Of a stretch of 64,000 bases of DNA, positions 1-7,953 are shown in pieces (within the stretch, counting starts at the first letter, position 1; the number at the start of each line of letters is the position of its first letter). The position numbers and the translations under genes are program-made. Location of the stretch: assembly GCF_000720175.1 (NCBI RefSeq), contig NZ_JOIX01000006.1, forward strand, positions 101,013 through 165,012, given 5' to 3'. The notes under the pieces are model-generated. The model was not told the origin of the DNA. It saw only the letters and a list, made by a program, of their open reading frames with translations, and did not search any database. The DNA is from Streptomyces sp. NRRL S-337. GTDB taxonomy: Bacteria; Actinomycetota; Actinomycetes; Streptomycetales; Streptomycetaceae.

Positions 1-21
1 ACGTTCCCGCTCGTGCCTTTT

Positions 22-43
22 CCTCGAAAAAAATTCTTCGAGG
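22..43. terminator. Hairpin, probable terminator of an upstream gene outside the window
   Basis: CCTCGAA (22-28) pairs perfectly with TTCGAGG (37-43) around an A-rich 8-base loop. It lies before any gene in the window, so it most likely ends the gene to the left. Confidence 0.4.
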
Positions 44-142
44 GGGCCGGGTGCTGCCGGGTGGCGGCGAATGAGCCGTATTGCTTGGTGGTCTGATTCA
101 CGTTGGGTGCTGGGTCGGTCCCCCCGGCTGGCTTGCCGGTTG

Positions 143-170
143 TTGATGAGGACGTGCCCGGAGCCTAAAT
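143..170 (+). promoter_or_regulatory. Possible parE promoter
   Basis: TTGATG (143-148) is followed after 16 bases by CTAAAT (165-170), a plausible -35/-10 pair for the principal sigma factor. It lies about 215 bases before the parE start. The match is modest, and other promoters in the leader are possible. Confidence 0.25.
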
Positions 171-383
171 GGTTCATGCCTCGAAGGGAACGTGATGTGC
201 ACGTCACTCGGACGTCACCCCAACGAGCGATCGAACGCACGAGCGAAATTCTACTACCATGAGCATGCTTACGGGTGGCGTCACATCGGCTCTACCAGGC
301 CTCGGTACCCTCTGACGGGCGACACCGCCACAACCGAGTCCGCGGAATGCGGACTGCCAGAAATTCAGCGAGGAGCGAACCGC

Positions 384-2504
384 GTGACCGCCGAGATGTC
401 CGTGCCGTCCACCGCAGTGCTGACCGGGGCAGACCGGGACGGTTCCAACTACACCGCGCGGCATCTGCTCGTCCTTGAGGGCCTCGAAGCGGTCCGCAAG
501 CGCCCCGGCATGTACATCGGCTCCACGGACAGCCGCGGTCTGATGCACTGCCTCTGGGAGATCATCGACAACTCCGTCGACGAGGCGCTCGGCGGCTACT
601 GCGACCACATCGAGGTGATCCTCCACGACGACGGGTCCGTGGAGGTGCGCGACAACGGCCGCGGCATCCCCGTGGACGTCGAGCCCAAGACCGGGCTGAG
701 CGGCGTCGAGGTCGTGATGACCAAGCTGCACGCCGGCGGAAAGTTCGGCGGCGGCTCGTACGCGGCCTCCGGCGGTCTGCACGGCGTCGGCGCCTCGGTC
801 GTCAACGCCCTCTCCGCCCGCCTCGACGTCGAGGTCGACCGCAACAGCAAGACGCACTCGATCAGCTTCCGCCGCGGCGTCCCCGGCATCTTCACCGAAT
901 CGGGCCCGGACGCCCCGTTCGACCCGGCCAACGGCCTGCACAAGGGCAAGCGGATCCCCAAGACGAAGACCGGCACCCGGGTCCGTTACTGGGCCGACCG
1001 GCAGATCTTCCTCAAGGACGCCAAGCTCTCCCTGGAGACGCTGTACGCCCGCGCCCGCCAGACGGCCTTCCTCGTTCCGGGCCTCACCCTGGTCGTCCGC
1101 GACGAGCGCGGCCTCGACGGCGCCGGCAAGACGGAGGAGACCTTCCGCTACGACGGTGGCATCAGCGAGTTCTGCGAGTACCTGGCGCAGGACAAGGCGG
1201 TGTGCGACGTCCTGCGGCTGACCGGGCAGGGCACGTTCAAGGAGACCGTGCCGGTCCTGGACGACCGCGGCCACATGACACCCACCGAAGTCACCCGCGA
1301 ACTGGGTGTGGACATCGCGCTGCGCTGGGGCACCGGCTACGACGCCACCCTCCGGTCGTTCGTCAACATCATCGCCACCCCCAAGGGCGGCACCCACGTC
1401 TCCGGCTTCGAGCGCGCGGTCACCAAGACGGTCAACGAGGTCCTGCGGTCGAGCAAGCTGCTCCGCGTCGCCGAGGACGACGTCGTCAAGGACGACGCCA
1501 TGGAGGGCCTGACCGCGGTCGTGACCGTCCGCCTCGCCGAGCCGCAGTTCGAGGGCCAGACCAAGGAGGTGCTGGGCACCTCCGCCGCCTCCCGGATCGT
1601 CGCCCAGGTGGTGAGCCGGGAGCTGAAGGCGTTCCTGACGTCCACGAAGCGGGACGCCAAGCAGCAGGCGCGCGCCGTCCTGGAGAAGGTCGTCGCCGCG
1701 GCCCGCACCCGCATCGCCGCGCGCCAGCACAAGGAGGCGCAGCGGCGGAAGACGGCGCTGGAGTCCTCCTCGCTGCCCGCGAAGCTCGCGGACTGCCGCA
1801 GCGACGACGTCGACCGCAGCGAGCTGTTCATCGTCGAGGGCGACTCCGCGCTGGGCACCGCCAAGCTGGCCCGGAATTCGGAGTTCCAGGCCCTGCTGCC
1901 GATCCGCGGCAAGATCCTGAACGTCCAGAAGTCGTCGGTCTCGGACATGCTCAAGAATGTCGAGTGCGGCGCCATCATCCAGGTCATAGGAGCGGGTTCC
2001 GGCCGCACCTTCGACATCGACGCGGCCCGCTACGGAAAGGTCATCTTCCTGGCCGACGCGGACGTCGACGGCGCCCATATCCGCATCCTGCTGCTGACCC
2101 TCTTCCAGCGGTACATGCGGCCGATGGTCGAGCAGGGCCGGGTCTTCGCCGCCGTGCCGCCGCTGCACCGCATCGAGCTGACCAACCCCAAGAAGGGGCA
2201 GGACAAGTACATCTACACCTACTCGGACAACGAGCTGCGCCAGACCCTGCTGGAGCTCCAGCGCAAGAACGTCCGCTACAAGGACAGCATCCAGCGCTAC
2301 AAGGGCCTGGGTGAGATGGACGCCGACCAGCTCGCCGAGACGACCATGGACCCGCGCCACCGCACCCTGCGCCGGATCAACATCAGCGACCTGGAGGCGG
2401 CGGAGAAGACCTTCGACCTCCTGATGGGCAACGAGGTCGCCCCCCGCAAGGAGTTCATCACCAACTCCGCGGCCACTCTGGACCGTTCCCGGATCGACAC
2501 CTGA
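384..2504 (+). CDS. parE: DNA topoisomerase IV subunit B
   Basis: ATPase subunit of the type IIA topoisomerase that decatenates replicated chromosomes, working with ParC (15815-18262 here). At 706 residues it has the normal actinobacterial length. The GHKL ATPase domain shows IIDNSVDEALGG, DNGRGIP and the glycine-rich GLHGVGASVVNALS. A transducer domain follows, then a TOPRIM domain with FIVEGDSALG and the metal-binding ADADVDGAHIR, and a C-terminal IQRYKGLGEMDADQL motif. The GTG at 384 is chosen because AGGAG lies 8 bases upstream and the family N-terminus begins about there; the open frame extends back to 192. The gene stands alone and ends at a strong hairpin. Its distance from parC, together with the general motif pattern, fits ParE rather than GyrB, which normally sits by the origin. 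Confidence 0.93.
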   Translation: MTAEMSVPSTAVLTGADRDGSNYTARHLLVLEGLEAVRKRPGMYIGSTDSRGLMHCLWEIIDNSVDEALGGYCDHIEVILHDDGSVEVRDNGRGIPVDVEPKTGLSGVEVVMTKLHAGGKFGGGSYAASGGLHGVGASVVNALSARLDVEVDRNSKTHSISFRRGVPGIFTESGPDAPFDPANGLHKGKRIPKTKTGTRVRYWADRQIFLKDAKLSLETLYARARQTAFLVPGLTLVVRDERGLDGAGKTEETFRYDGGISEFCEYLAQDKAVCDVLRLTGQGTFKETVPVLDDRGHMTPTEVTRELGVDIALRWGTGYDATLRSFVNIIATPKGGTHVSGFERAVTKTVNEVLRSSKLLRVAEDDVVKDDAMEGLTAVVTVRLAEPQFEGQTKEVLGTSAASRIVAQVVSRELKAFLTSTKRDAKQQARAVLEKVVAAARTRIAARQHKEAQRRKTALESSSLPAKLADCRSDDVDRSELFIVEGDSALGTAKLARNSEFQALLPIRGKILNVQKSSVSDMLKNVECGAIIQVIGAGSGRTFDIDAARYGKVIFLADADVDGAHIRILLLTLFQRYMRPMVEQGRVFAAVPPLHRIELTNPKKGQDKYIYTYSDNELRQTLLELQRKNVRYKDSIQRYKGLGEMDADQLAETTMDPRHRTLRRINISDLEAAEKTFDLLMGNEVAPRKEFITNSAATLDRSRIDT

Positions 2505-2520
2505 GCGCTCCCTGAGCCCG

Positions 2521-2560
2521 GGCGGGCGTCTCTCCACCCCAGGGTGGAGCGGCGCCCGCC
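2521..2560 (+). terminator. parE terminator
   Basis: Outer arms GGCGGGCG (2521-2528) and CGCCCGCC (2553-2560) enclose an inner stem CTCCAC/GTGGAG, forming a long GC-rich hairpin 16 bases after the parE stop. Confidence 0.7.
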
Positions 2561-2661
2561 GCGCTTTCCACCCGCTCCCCACCCTGGCTCCGATCCGCGC
2601 GGCCGCCACTCTCCGTAGCGTCGGGGACGTCGGAAAACCCCGTCTCCCGGAGGCTCAGGTC

Positions 2662-3150
2662 ATGAGCGGCCTGCTCAACATCGCGGCGATCGTCGCGGCT
2701 GTCGTGTTCGTGTTCGTCAAGCAGTTCAGCACCCAGCGGATCACGTCCGAGGGCAGGAAGTGGTGGCTGATCCCCGCCGTCCTGGCGTTCCTGGCGCTGC
2801 GTGAGCCCGGCCTGCTGGACCCCGCGCACCGGACCGCCTCCGCCGTCCTGCTGGCCGTGGGCCTCCTGATAGGGCTGGCCTGCGGTGCGGGCTGGGCCTG
2901 GACGACGCGCATCTGGACGGACGCGGACGGGGTGGTGTGGACCAAGGGCAGTTGGGCGGCGGCCGGGGTGTGGCTCTGCGCCATGGTGCTGCGCGGCGGC
3001 CTGATGGCCCTCGCCGCGGTCCTGGGCGTCCATCAGGGCAGCCCGGCGATCCTGCTCTCGGTCGCCGCGATGCTGCTGGCCCGCACCGGGGTCACCACCT
3101 GGCGGGCCCAGAACGTCCAGCGGACGTACGGTGTCCCTGTCGCCGGCTGA
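2662..3150 (+). CDS. Small integral membrane protein, DUF1453/CcdC-like
   Basis: A 162-residue protein with about four to five hydrophobic helices: residues 5-20, 32-45, 58-77, 95-115 and 122-140. The overall pattern resembles the DUF1453/CcdC-like membrane family, whose role is unknown in actinomycetes. GGAGG sits 8-9 bases before the ATG. It lies directly upstream of a histidine kinase and response regulator on the same strand, so it may be co-transcribed with them and could affect signalling. That link is inference from position only. Confidence 0.6.
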   Translation: MSGLLNIAAIVAAVVFVFVKQFSTQRITSEGRKWWLIPAVLAFLALREPGLLDPAHRTASAVLLAVGLLIGLACGAGWAWTTRIWTDADGVVWTKGSWAAAGVWLCAMVLRGGLMALAAVLGVHQGSPAILLSVAAMLLARTGVTTWRAQNVQRTYGVPVAG

Positions 3151-3196
3151 GGCCCCGGCGCGCCCCGTAACGCCGTCCACCGATCGAGGACCGTAC

Positions 3197-4372
3197 GTGC
3201 TGCCCCCTTCCTTGACGAGCTGGCCGCTGAGGGAGTCGCTGTCGCGGGAAGGCATGAGCGGCGCCCGGTTGTGGATCGGCCGGTCGGTGCGCGTCCTGGT
3301 CGTCGCGGGGCTGACGTGGTCCACCGTGGCCGGGCCGCACTTCCGGGGCTGGGCCCTGGTGGCGGCGCTCGCGGGGGTCGCCGCCACGCTCTTGGCGTTC
3401 CGCGCCTTCTTCCGTGTGACGCGCGAGCGCCTTCTGTGGCCGTCCGTCGGCCTGTTGGTCGTCCTGGAGGCCGCGGCCTTCGGCTTCTCCTTCGCCGGCG
3501 CCCGGACGCCGGCGATCGTCCTGTGGTGCGCCTGCGCCATCACCGCGATGGAGCGGCTGCCGCTGGCCGTCGGCGTGCTGTGCTCGTCGGCCGCGCTCGC
3601 CGCGTACGCCGTGATGAACACCGACAGCTGGCTGACGACCACCACGACCACCGCGGGCCTGGCGCTCGCCGGCTACGTCGTCCGTCTCGACGCCGAGGCG
3701 CGCGGCAACGCCCAGCGGCTGCTGGCCCAGGAACGGGCGGCCCGCAAGGCCGAGGCGGAGTCGGCGGCACTGGCCGAACGGGGGCGGATCGCGCGGGAGG
3801 TCCACGATGTCCTCGCTCACAGCCTCAGCGCCCAGTTGGTGCATCTGGAGGCGGTGCGGCAGCTGATCCAGCGAAGTCCCGACCTGGAGTCGGACCGCGC
3901 ACAGCTCCTGGAGCGGGTGGTGGCGTGCCGGGGGATGGCCCGGGAAGGGCTTGACGGCACCCGTGAGGCGCTTTCTGCCCTCCGCGGGGAGCTGATCCCG
4001 GTCGAGGACTTCCTGCGCCGTCTGACGGCCGCTGAGGGCTTTCGGCTGGATGTGACAGGCGTGCCCCGTGTGCTGCCGGCCGAGGCGGGCCTCGCGGTCC
4101 GCAGGGTCGCCCAGGAGGCGCTCACGAACGTGCGCAAGCATGCCCCGGGGGCGCGGGTGAACGTGCGGCTGGACTACGGGGCGGACGACGTGGGGCTCGA
4201 GGTGCGGGACGACGGGGGCCGCCGGCGGGACCCGGCACTCTCCGCACTCTCCGTGAGCGGTTCCGGGTACGGTCTGCTCGGGATGCGGGAGCGCGCCGAA
4301 CTCCTCGGCGGAACGCTGGAGTCCGGCCCCGATGAGGAGGGTTTCGTGGTGCGGTTGCGGGTGCCCGCATGA
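3197..4372 (+). CDS. NarL-type sensor histidine kinase
   Basis: Membrane histidine kinase of the HisKA_3/NarL class, 391 residues from the chosen start. The N-terminal half has four to five transmembrane segments without an obvious extracytoplasmic sensor domain. The dimerisation helix carries the phospho-acceptor in REVHDVLAHSLSAQL. The ATP-binding domain shows an N-box in QEALTNVRKH, a G1 box in VRDDGG and G2 in GYGLLGMRERAELLGG. GTG 3197 is preferred because GAGGA lies 6 bases before it; an in-frame GTG at 3131 would overlap the previous gene and lacks a visible Shine-Dalgarno. The stop overlaps the start of the response regulator (ATGA), so the two are translationally coupled. The signal is unknown. 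Confidence 0.87.
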   Translation: MLPPSLTSWPLRESLSREGMSGARLWIGRSVRVLVVAGLTWSTVAGPHFRGWALVAALAGVAATLLAFRAFFRVTRERLLWPSVGLLVVLEAAAFGFSFAGARTPAIVLWCACAITAMERLPLAVGVLCSSAALAAYAVMNTDSWLTTTTTTAGLALAGYVVRLDAEARGNAQRLLAQERAARKAEAESAALAERGRIAREVHDVLAHSLSAQLVHLEAVRQLIQRSPDLESDRAQLLERVVACRGMAREGLDGTREALSALRGELIPVEDFLRRLTAAEGFRLDVTGVPRVLPAEAGLAVRRVAQEALTNVRKHAPGARVNVRLDYGADDVGLEVRDDGGRRRDPALSALSVSGSGYGLLGMRERAELLGGTLESGPDEEGFVVRLRVPA

Positions 4373-5043
4373 CGGCACGTACGGTGACGCGGGTCGTGGT
4401 CGCCGATGACCAGACGGTGGTGCGCGAGGGAATCGTGATGCTGCTGGGGCTGCTGCCGGGCATTGAGGTCGTCGGTTCGGCGGCGGACGGCGAGGCGGCG
4501 GTCCAACTGGTCGCCCGGTACGCCCCGGACGTCGTCCTGATGGACCTGCGCATGCCCCGCTGCGACGGGGTCGAGGCCACCCGCCGCATTCGCGCGGAGC
4601 ACCCCGGCACCCAGGTCGTGGTGCTCACCACCTACGCCGACGACGACTCGCTCTTCCCCGCCCTGCAGGCCGGCGCCCGCGGCTATTTGACCAAGGATGC
4701 GGACGGTGACGAGATCGTCCGCGCCATCGACGACGTGCTCTCCGGGGAGGCCGGCCTGTCGCCGAAGATCCAGCGCCGCCTCCTGGAGCGCTTCACCGAA
4801 CCCGCGCGCACCGTGGCGCAGCCGCCGGCGGAGCCCCCGGACGGGCTGACCGCGCGCGAGGTGGAGGTGTTGCGGCTGGTCGCCGAGGGGTTGTCGAATC
4901 CCGAGATCGCCCGCGCCCTGCACGTCTCCACGGCGACCGTGAAGACCCACATCAACAACCTCTTCGCCAAGGCGGGGCTGCGCGACCGGGCCCAGGCCAT
5001 CCACTACGCGTACCGCCACGGGCTCGCACAGCCGCCCGGGTAG
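4369..5043 (+). CDS. LuxR/NarL-family response regulator
   Basis: Partner regulator of the kinase just upstream, 224 residues. The receiver domain (about 1-125) has the acidic pair in VVADDQTVVREG, the phospho-acceptor Asp in VVLMDLRMPRCDG, the switch Thr in VVVLTTYADD and the conserved Lys in GYLTKDA. The C-terminal LuxR helix-turn-helix shows LTAREVEVLRLVAEGLSN, then a recognition helix around HVSTATVKTHINNLFAKAG. The start overlaps the kinase stop by four bases. Targets are unknown; the upstream membrane gene or the downstream transporter are possible, and both are guesses from position. Confidence 0.9.
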   Translation: MTARTVTRVVVADDQTVVREGIVMLLGLLPGIEVVGSAADGEAAVQLVARYAPDVVLMDLRMPRCDGVEATRRIRAEHPGTQVVVLTTYADDDSLFPALQAGARGYLTKDADGDEIVRAIDDVLSGEAGLSPKIQRRLLERFTEPARTVAQPPAEPPDGLTAREVEVLRLVAEGLSNPEIARALHVSTATVKTHINNLFAKAGLRDRAQAIHYAYRHGLAQPPG

Positions 5044-5160
5044 TTCCCGGTGATCCATCACCTGATGGGGTGAAGGGGCGGCAAGCGAGCGTCCGGGATC
5101 TTCCTTTCTGTCCACCCTTGGGCGGCACGGACAACCAACCCGTGCACCAAGGAGAGTTCG

Positions 5161-5664
5161 GTGGACAAGCAGGACGGCCGCTCGGCCGGTGAGCCCGGGG
5201 CCGTACGGCTCGACGACACCTGGTACGACGCCCTCGCCCCCGGGTGGGCGGAACCGGCCGGTGCGGCGGACGCGGGGGCCCACGAAGGGGAGGCCGAGGA
5301 GCCGCTGGCCACAGGAGGGCCACGGGGCAGCGGGATCCACCCGGGCGAGATCTATCTGGCGGTGCACCGGAGCGGGGCGTTCCAGGAGGTGCGCCGCCGT
5401 TACCGGAGCTTCGTCGTCCCCGCCACCCTTGCCTTCCTGGTCTGGTACCTCGCCTATGTGGTGGCGGCGATCGCCGCGCCGGGCCTCATGGCCCGCCAGC
5501 TCGTCGGTGCCTTCAACGTCGCGATGGCCGCCGGGCTCGGCCAGTTCGCCACGACATTTCTGCTCGCCTGGGCCTACATGCGGCACGCGCGGCTCCGGCG
5601 GGACCGCGCGGCCCTGGAGATCCGCTGGGAAACCCAGGAACTGACCGGGGGGAACGCACGGTGA
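5161..5664 (+). CDS. DUF485 membrane protein, symporter partner
   Basis: A 167-residue protein with a roughly 75-residue hydrophilic acidic N-terminus and a DUF485 domain. Two transmembrane helices follow VRRRYRSFVVPATLAFLVWY, near residues 80-105 and 115-140. DUF485 proteins (E. coli YjcH type) are habitually encoded just before acetate/solute:sodium symporters, as here: its stop overlaps the GTG of the next gene by four bases (GTGA). GTG 5161 follows AAGGAGAG. The long acidic N-terminal extension is typical of actinomycete versions. It probably assists or stabilises the transporter, a role not well defined in the family. Confidence 0.85.
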   Translation: MDKQDGRSAGEPGAVRLDDTWYDALAPGWAEPAGAADAGAHEGEAEEPLATGGPRGSGIHPGEIYLAVHRSGAFQEVRRRYRSFVVPATLAFLVWYLAYVVAAIAAPGLMARQLVGAFNVAMAAGLGQFATTFLLAWAYMRHARLRRDRAALEIRWETQELTGGNAR

Positions 5665-7265
5665 CCGGCGGCCACGAGACCCTCGCCCTGACTCTGGTCA
5701 GCGCCTTCATCGCGCTCACTCTGGCGATCACCCTCTGGGCGGGACGCCGCAGGCGTGGCTCCGCGGAGGAGTTCTACGCCGGAGGCAGGCTCTTCTCGCC
5801 CATGGAGAATGGTTTCGCCATCGCGGGTGACTACATGTCCGCCGCGTCCTTCCTCGGCGTCACCGGGCTGATCGCCCTGTTCGGCTACGACGGTCTGCTG
5901 TATTCAGTCGGTTTCCTCGTCGCCTGGCTGCTCGTGCTCTTCCTGGTGGCCGAACTCGTACGGAACTGCGGGCGCTTCACCCTCGCCGACGTCGTCGCCG
6001 CACGGATGCGGGAACGCCCCGTGCGGATCGCGGTCGGCGCGGCGTCCGTCACGGTGTCCGTGCTCTACCTGGTGGCGCAGATGGTCGGTGCCGGCAGTCT
6101 GATGGCGCTGCTGCTCGGCGGCGCCGGACCGCGGGCCCGTACCTGGATGGTGATCGGTGTGGGCGCCCTGATGGTGGTGTACGTCGCCTTCGGCGGCATG
6201 CGGGCCACCACCTGGATCCAGGTGGTCAAAGCGGTGCTCCTCCTGGGCGGTGCCACGGCCCTGACCGTCCTGGTGGTGATCCGTTTTCACGGGGACCTCG
6301 GTGCGCTGCTGAACACCGCCGCCGAACGCAGCGGTCATGGAAAGGCGTTCCTCGCACCGGGTCTCAAATACGGCGGTGGCTGGACCGCGCGGCTGGACTT
6401 CCTCAGCCTCGGACTGGCACTCGTCCTGGGGACGGCGGGGCTGCCACACATCCTGTCGCGGTTCTACACCGTGCCCACGGCGCGGGCCGCCCGTCGTTCC
6501 GTCGGCTGGTCCATCGGGCTGATCGGCGGCTTCTACCTGATGACCGTCGTGCTCGGCTTCGGAGCCGCCGCCGTGGTGGGCAGCGATGCGGTCCGGGCCT
6601 CAAACCCGGCGGGCAACACTGCCATGCCGTTGCTTGCCGTCGACCTGGGAGGCGGGGCGGGCTCCACCGGAGGAACGGTCCTCTTCGCCGTGGTGGCCGC
6701 GGTCGCCTTCGCCACCATCCTGGCCGTGGTCGCCGGCATCACCCTCGCCTCGTCGGCCTCCGTGGCCCACGACCTGTACGCCTCACTGCGCCGCCCGCGC
6801 GGCACGGTACGGGACGCACAGCGCCGCGAGGTGGCCGTGGCACGCCTCGCCGCGGTCGCGGTGGGAGCCGTCGCCATCGCACTGGCGCTGCTCGCCCAGG
6901 ACCTGAACACCGCCTTCCTGGTGGGCCTGGCCTTCGCGGTCGCCGCCTCGGCCAATGTGCCGGCCCTGCTCTACGCCCTGTTCTGGCGCCGCTTCACGAC
7001 GCGGGGTGCCGTCTGGTCCGTCTATGGCGGGCTGGTCCCCGCGCTCACCTTGGTGGTGCTCTCACCCGTGGTCTCCGGAGGCCCGGAATCTCTCTTCCCC
7101 CACCTGGACTTCGCCGTCTTCCCGCTGTCCAACCCGGGGGCGGTCTCGATCCCCTTGGGCTTCCTGATGGGCTGGCTGGGAACGCTGCTCTCCCCGGAGG
7201 CCGCCGATCCGGCCCGGCACGCGGAGGCGGAGGTGCGGGCACTCACGGGGGCGGGCGCGGTCTAG
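5661..7265 (+). CDS. Sodium:solute symporter (SSS family, ActP-like)
   Basis: Secondary transporter of 534 residues with about 13 transmembrane segments. The N-terminus has the SSS/ActP signature: EEFYAGGRLFSPMENGFA followed by GDYMSAASFLG. The family imports acetate, pyruvate or related monocarboxylates with sodium. The GTG start overlaps the DUF485 stop, giving a two-gene operon. An open frame extends 139 codons upstream, but that is a shadow of the previous gene. A CitA/DcuS-type two-component pair reads toward it with only 13 bases between the gene ends, so substrate-responsive control of this transporter is a reasonable inference. The exact substrate cannot be read from sequence. Confidence 0.9.
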   Translation: MTGGHETLALTLVSAFIALTLAITLWAGRRRRGSAEEFYAGGRLFSPMENGFAIAGDYMSAASFLGVTGLIALFGYDGLLYSVGFLVAWLLVLFLVAELVRNCGRFTLADVVAARMRERPVRIAVGAASVTVSVLYLVAQMVGAGSLMALLLGGAGPRARTWMVIGVGALMVVYVAFGGMRATTWIQVVKAVLLLGGATALTVLVVIRFHGDLGALLNTAAERSGHGKAFLAPGLKYGGGWTARLDFLSLGLALVLGTAGLPHILSRFYTVPTARAARRSVGWSIGLIGGFYLMTVVLGFGAAAVVGSDAVRASNPAGNTAMPLLAVDLGGGAGSTGGTVLFAVVAAVAFATILAVVAGITLASSASVAHDLYASLRRPRGTVRDAQRREVAVARLAAVAVGAVAIALALLAQDLNTAFLVGLAFAVAASANVPALLYALFWRRFTTRGAVWSVYGGLVPALTLVVLSPVVSGGPESLFPHLDFAVFPLSNPGAVSIPLGFLMGWLGTLLSPEAADPARHAEAEVRALTGAGAV

Positions 7266-7278
7266 CTTCCGCCGCGGG

Positions 7279-7953
7279 TCAGACCCATTCGTAGCGGTGT
7301 TCCGGCCGGCCCGTCTCGCCGTATCGGAGGGTGAGGCGGACCCGGCCGGCGCGTTCCAGGAGCTTCAGATAGCGCTGGGCGGTCTGCCGGCTCAGTCCGG
7401 CCCGGTGGGCGACGTCCTGGGCCGAGAGCGGGGTGTCCGCGGAGCGCAGCACCGAGCGCACGCGGTCGGCGGTGGCGGTGGAGTGGCCCTTGGGCAGCTC
7501 GGCGGAGCCGGCGTTGGCGGCGCCCAACGCGCCGAAGAGCCGGTCCACTTCGGACTGCTCGGCCTGCCCGCCGCCGGCGAAGGTGCGGTGCAGTGCCGCA
7601 TAGCCCTCCAGCTTGGAGCGCAGACCCGCGAAGGTGAACGGCTTGACCAGGTACTGGAGCGCGCCGTGCCGCATCGCGGCCTGTACGGTCGCGATGTCGC
7701 GGGCCGCCGTCACCATGATCACGTCGGTGAACAGGCCACGGCGTCGTAGTTCGCCGACCAGTTGGAGGCCGGTCCGGTCGGGCAGGTAGTGGTCCAGCAG
7801 GATCAGCTCTACGGGGTGCGTCTCCAGGGCGGCCAGGGCCTCCGCCGCCGTATGGGCGACACAACTGACCCGAAAACCCTGCACCTTGGCCACATACGCG
7901 GCGTTGATCCGTGCGACCTGCGCATCGTCGTCCACGACCAGTACGTCGATCAT
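7279..7953 (-). CDS. CitB/DcuR-type response regulator
   Basis: Response regulator of 224 residues. The receiver domain (about 1-120) has VVDDDAQVARIN, phospho-acceptor Asp in ELILLDHYLPDRTG, the conserved Thr/Ala region VTAARD and Lys in YLVKPF. The C-terminal part holds a winged helix-turn-helix with LSAQDVAHRAGLSRQTAQRY, as in CitB/DcuR/DctR regulators of carboxylate metabolism. The ATG at 7953 overlaps the upstream kinase stop (ATGA). It ends 13 bases from the end of the convergent symporter gene. Control of carboxylate uptake is inferred from family and neighbourhood. Confidence 0.88.
   Translation of the reverse strand: MIDVLVVDDDAQVARINAAYVAKVQGFRVSCVAHTAAEALAALETHPVELILLDHYLPDRTGLQLVGELRRRGLFTDVIMVTAARDIATVQAAMRHGALQYLVKPFTFAGLRSKLEGYAALHRTFAGGGQAEQSEVDRLFGALGAANAGSAELPKGHSTATADRVRSVLRSADTPLSAQDVAHRAGLSRQTAQRYLKLLERAGRVRLTLRYGETGRPEHRYEWV

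Larger units (their letters stand above)
1..383. other. Leader region upstream of parE
   Basis: No convincing gene lies here. The stretch holds a hairpin near its left edge (positions 22-43), a possible promoter near 143-170, and the parE ribosome-binding site AGGAG at 371-375. An open frame runs from 192 into parE, but it lacks a family match before the GTG at 384, so it is read as untranslated leader. Confidence 0.6.
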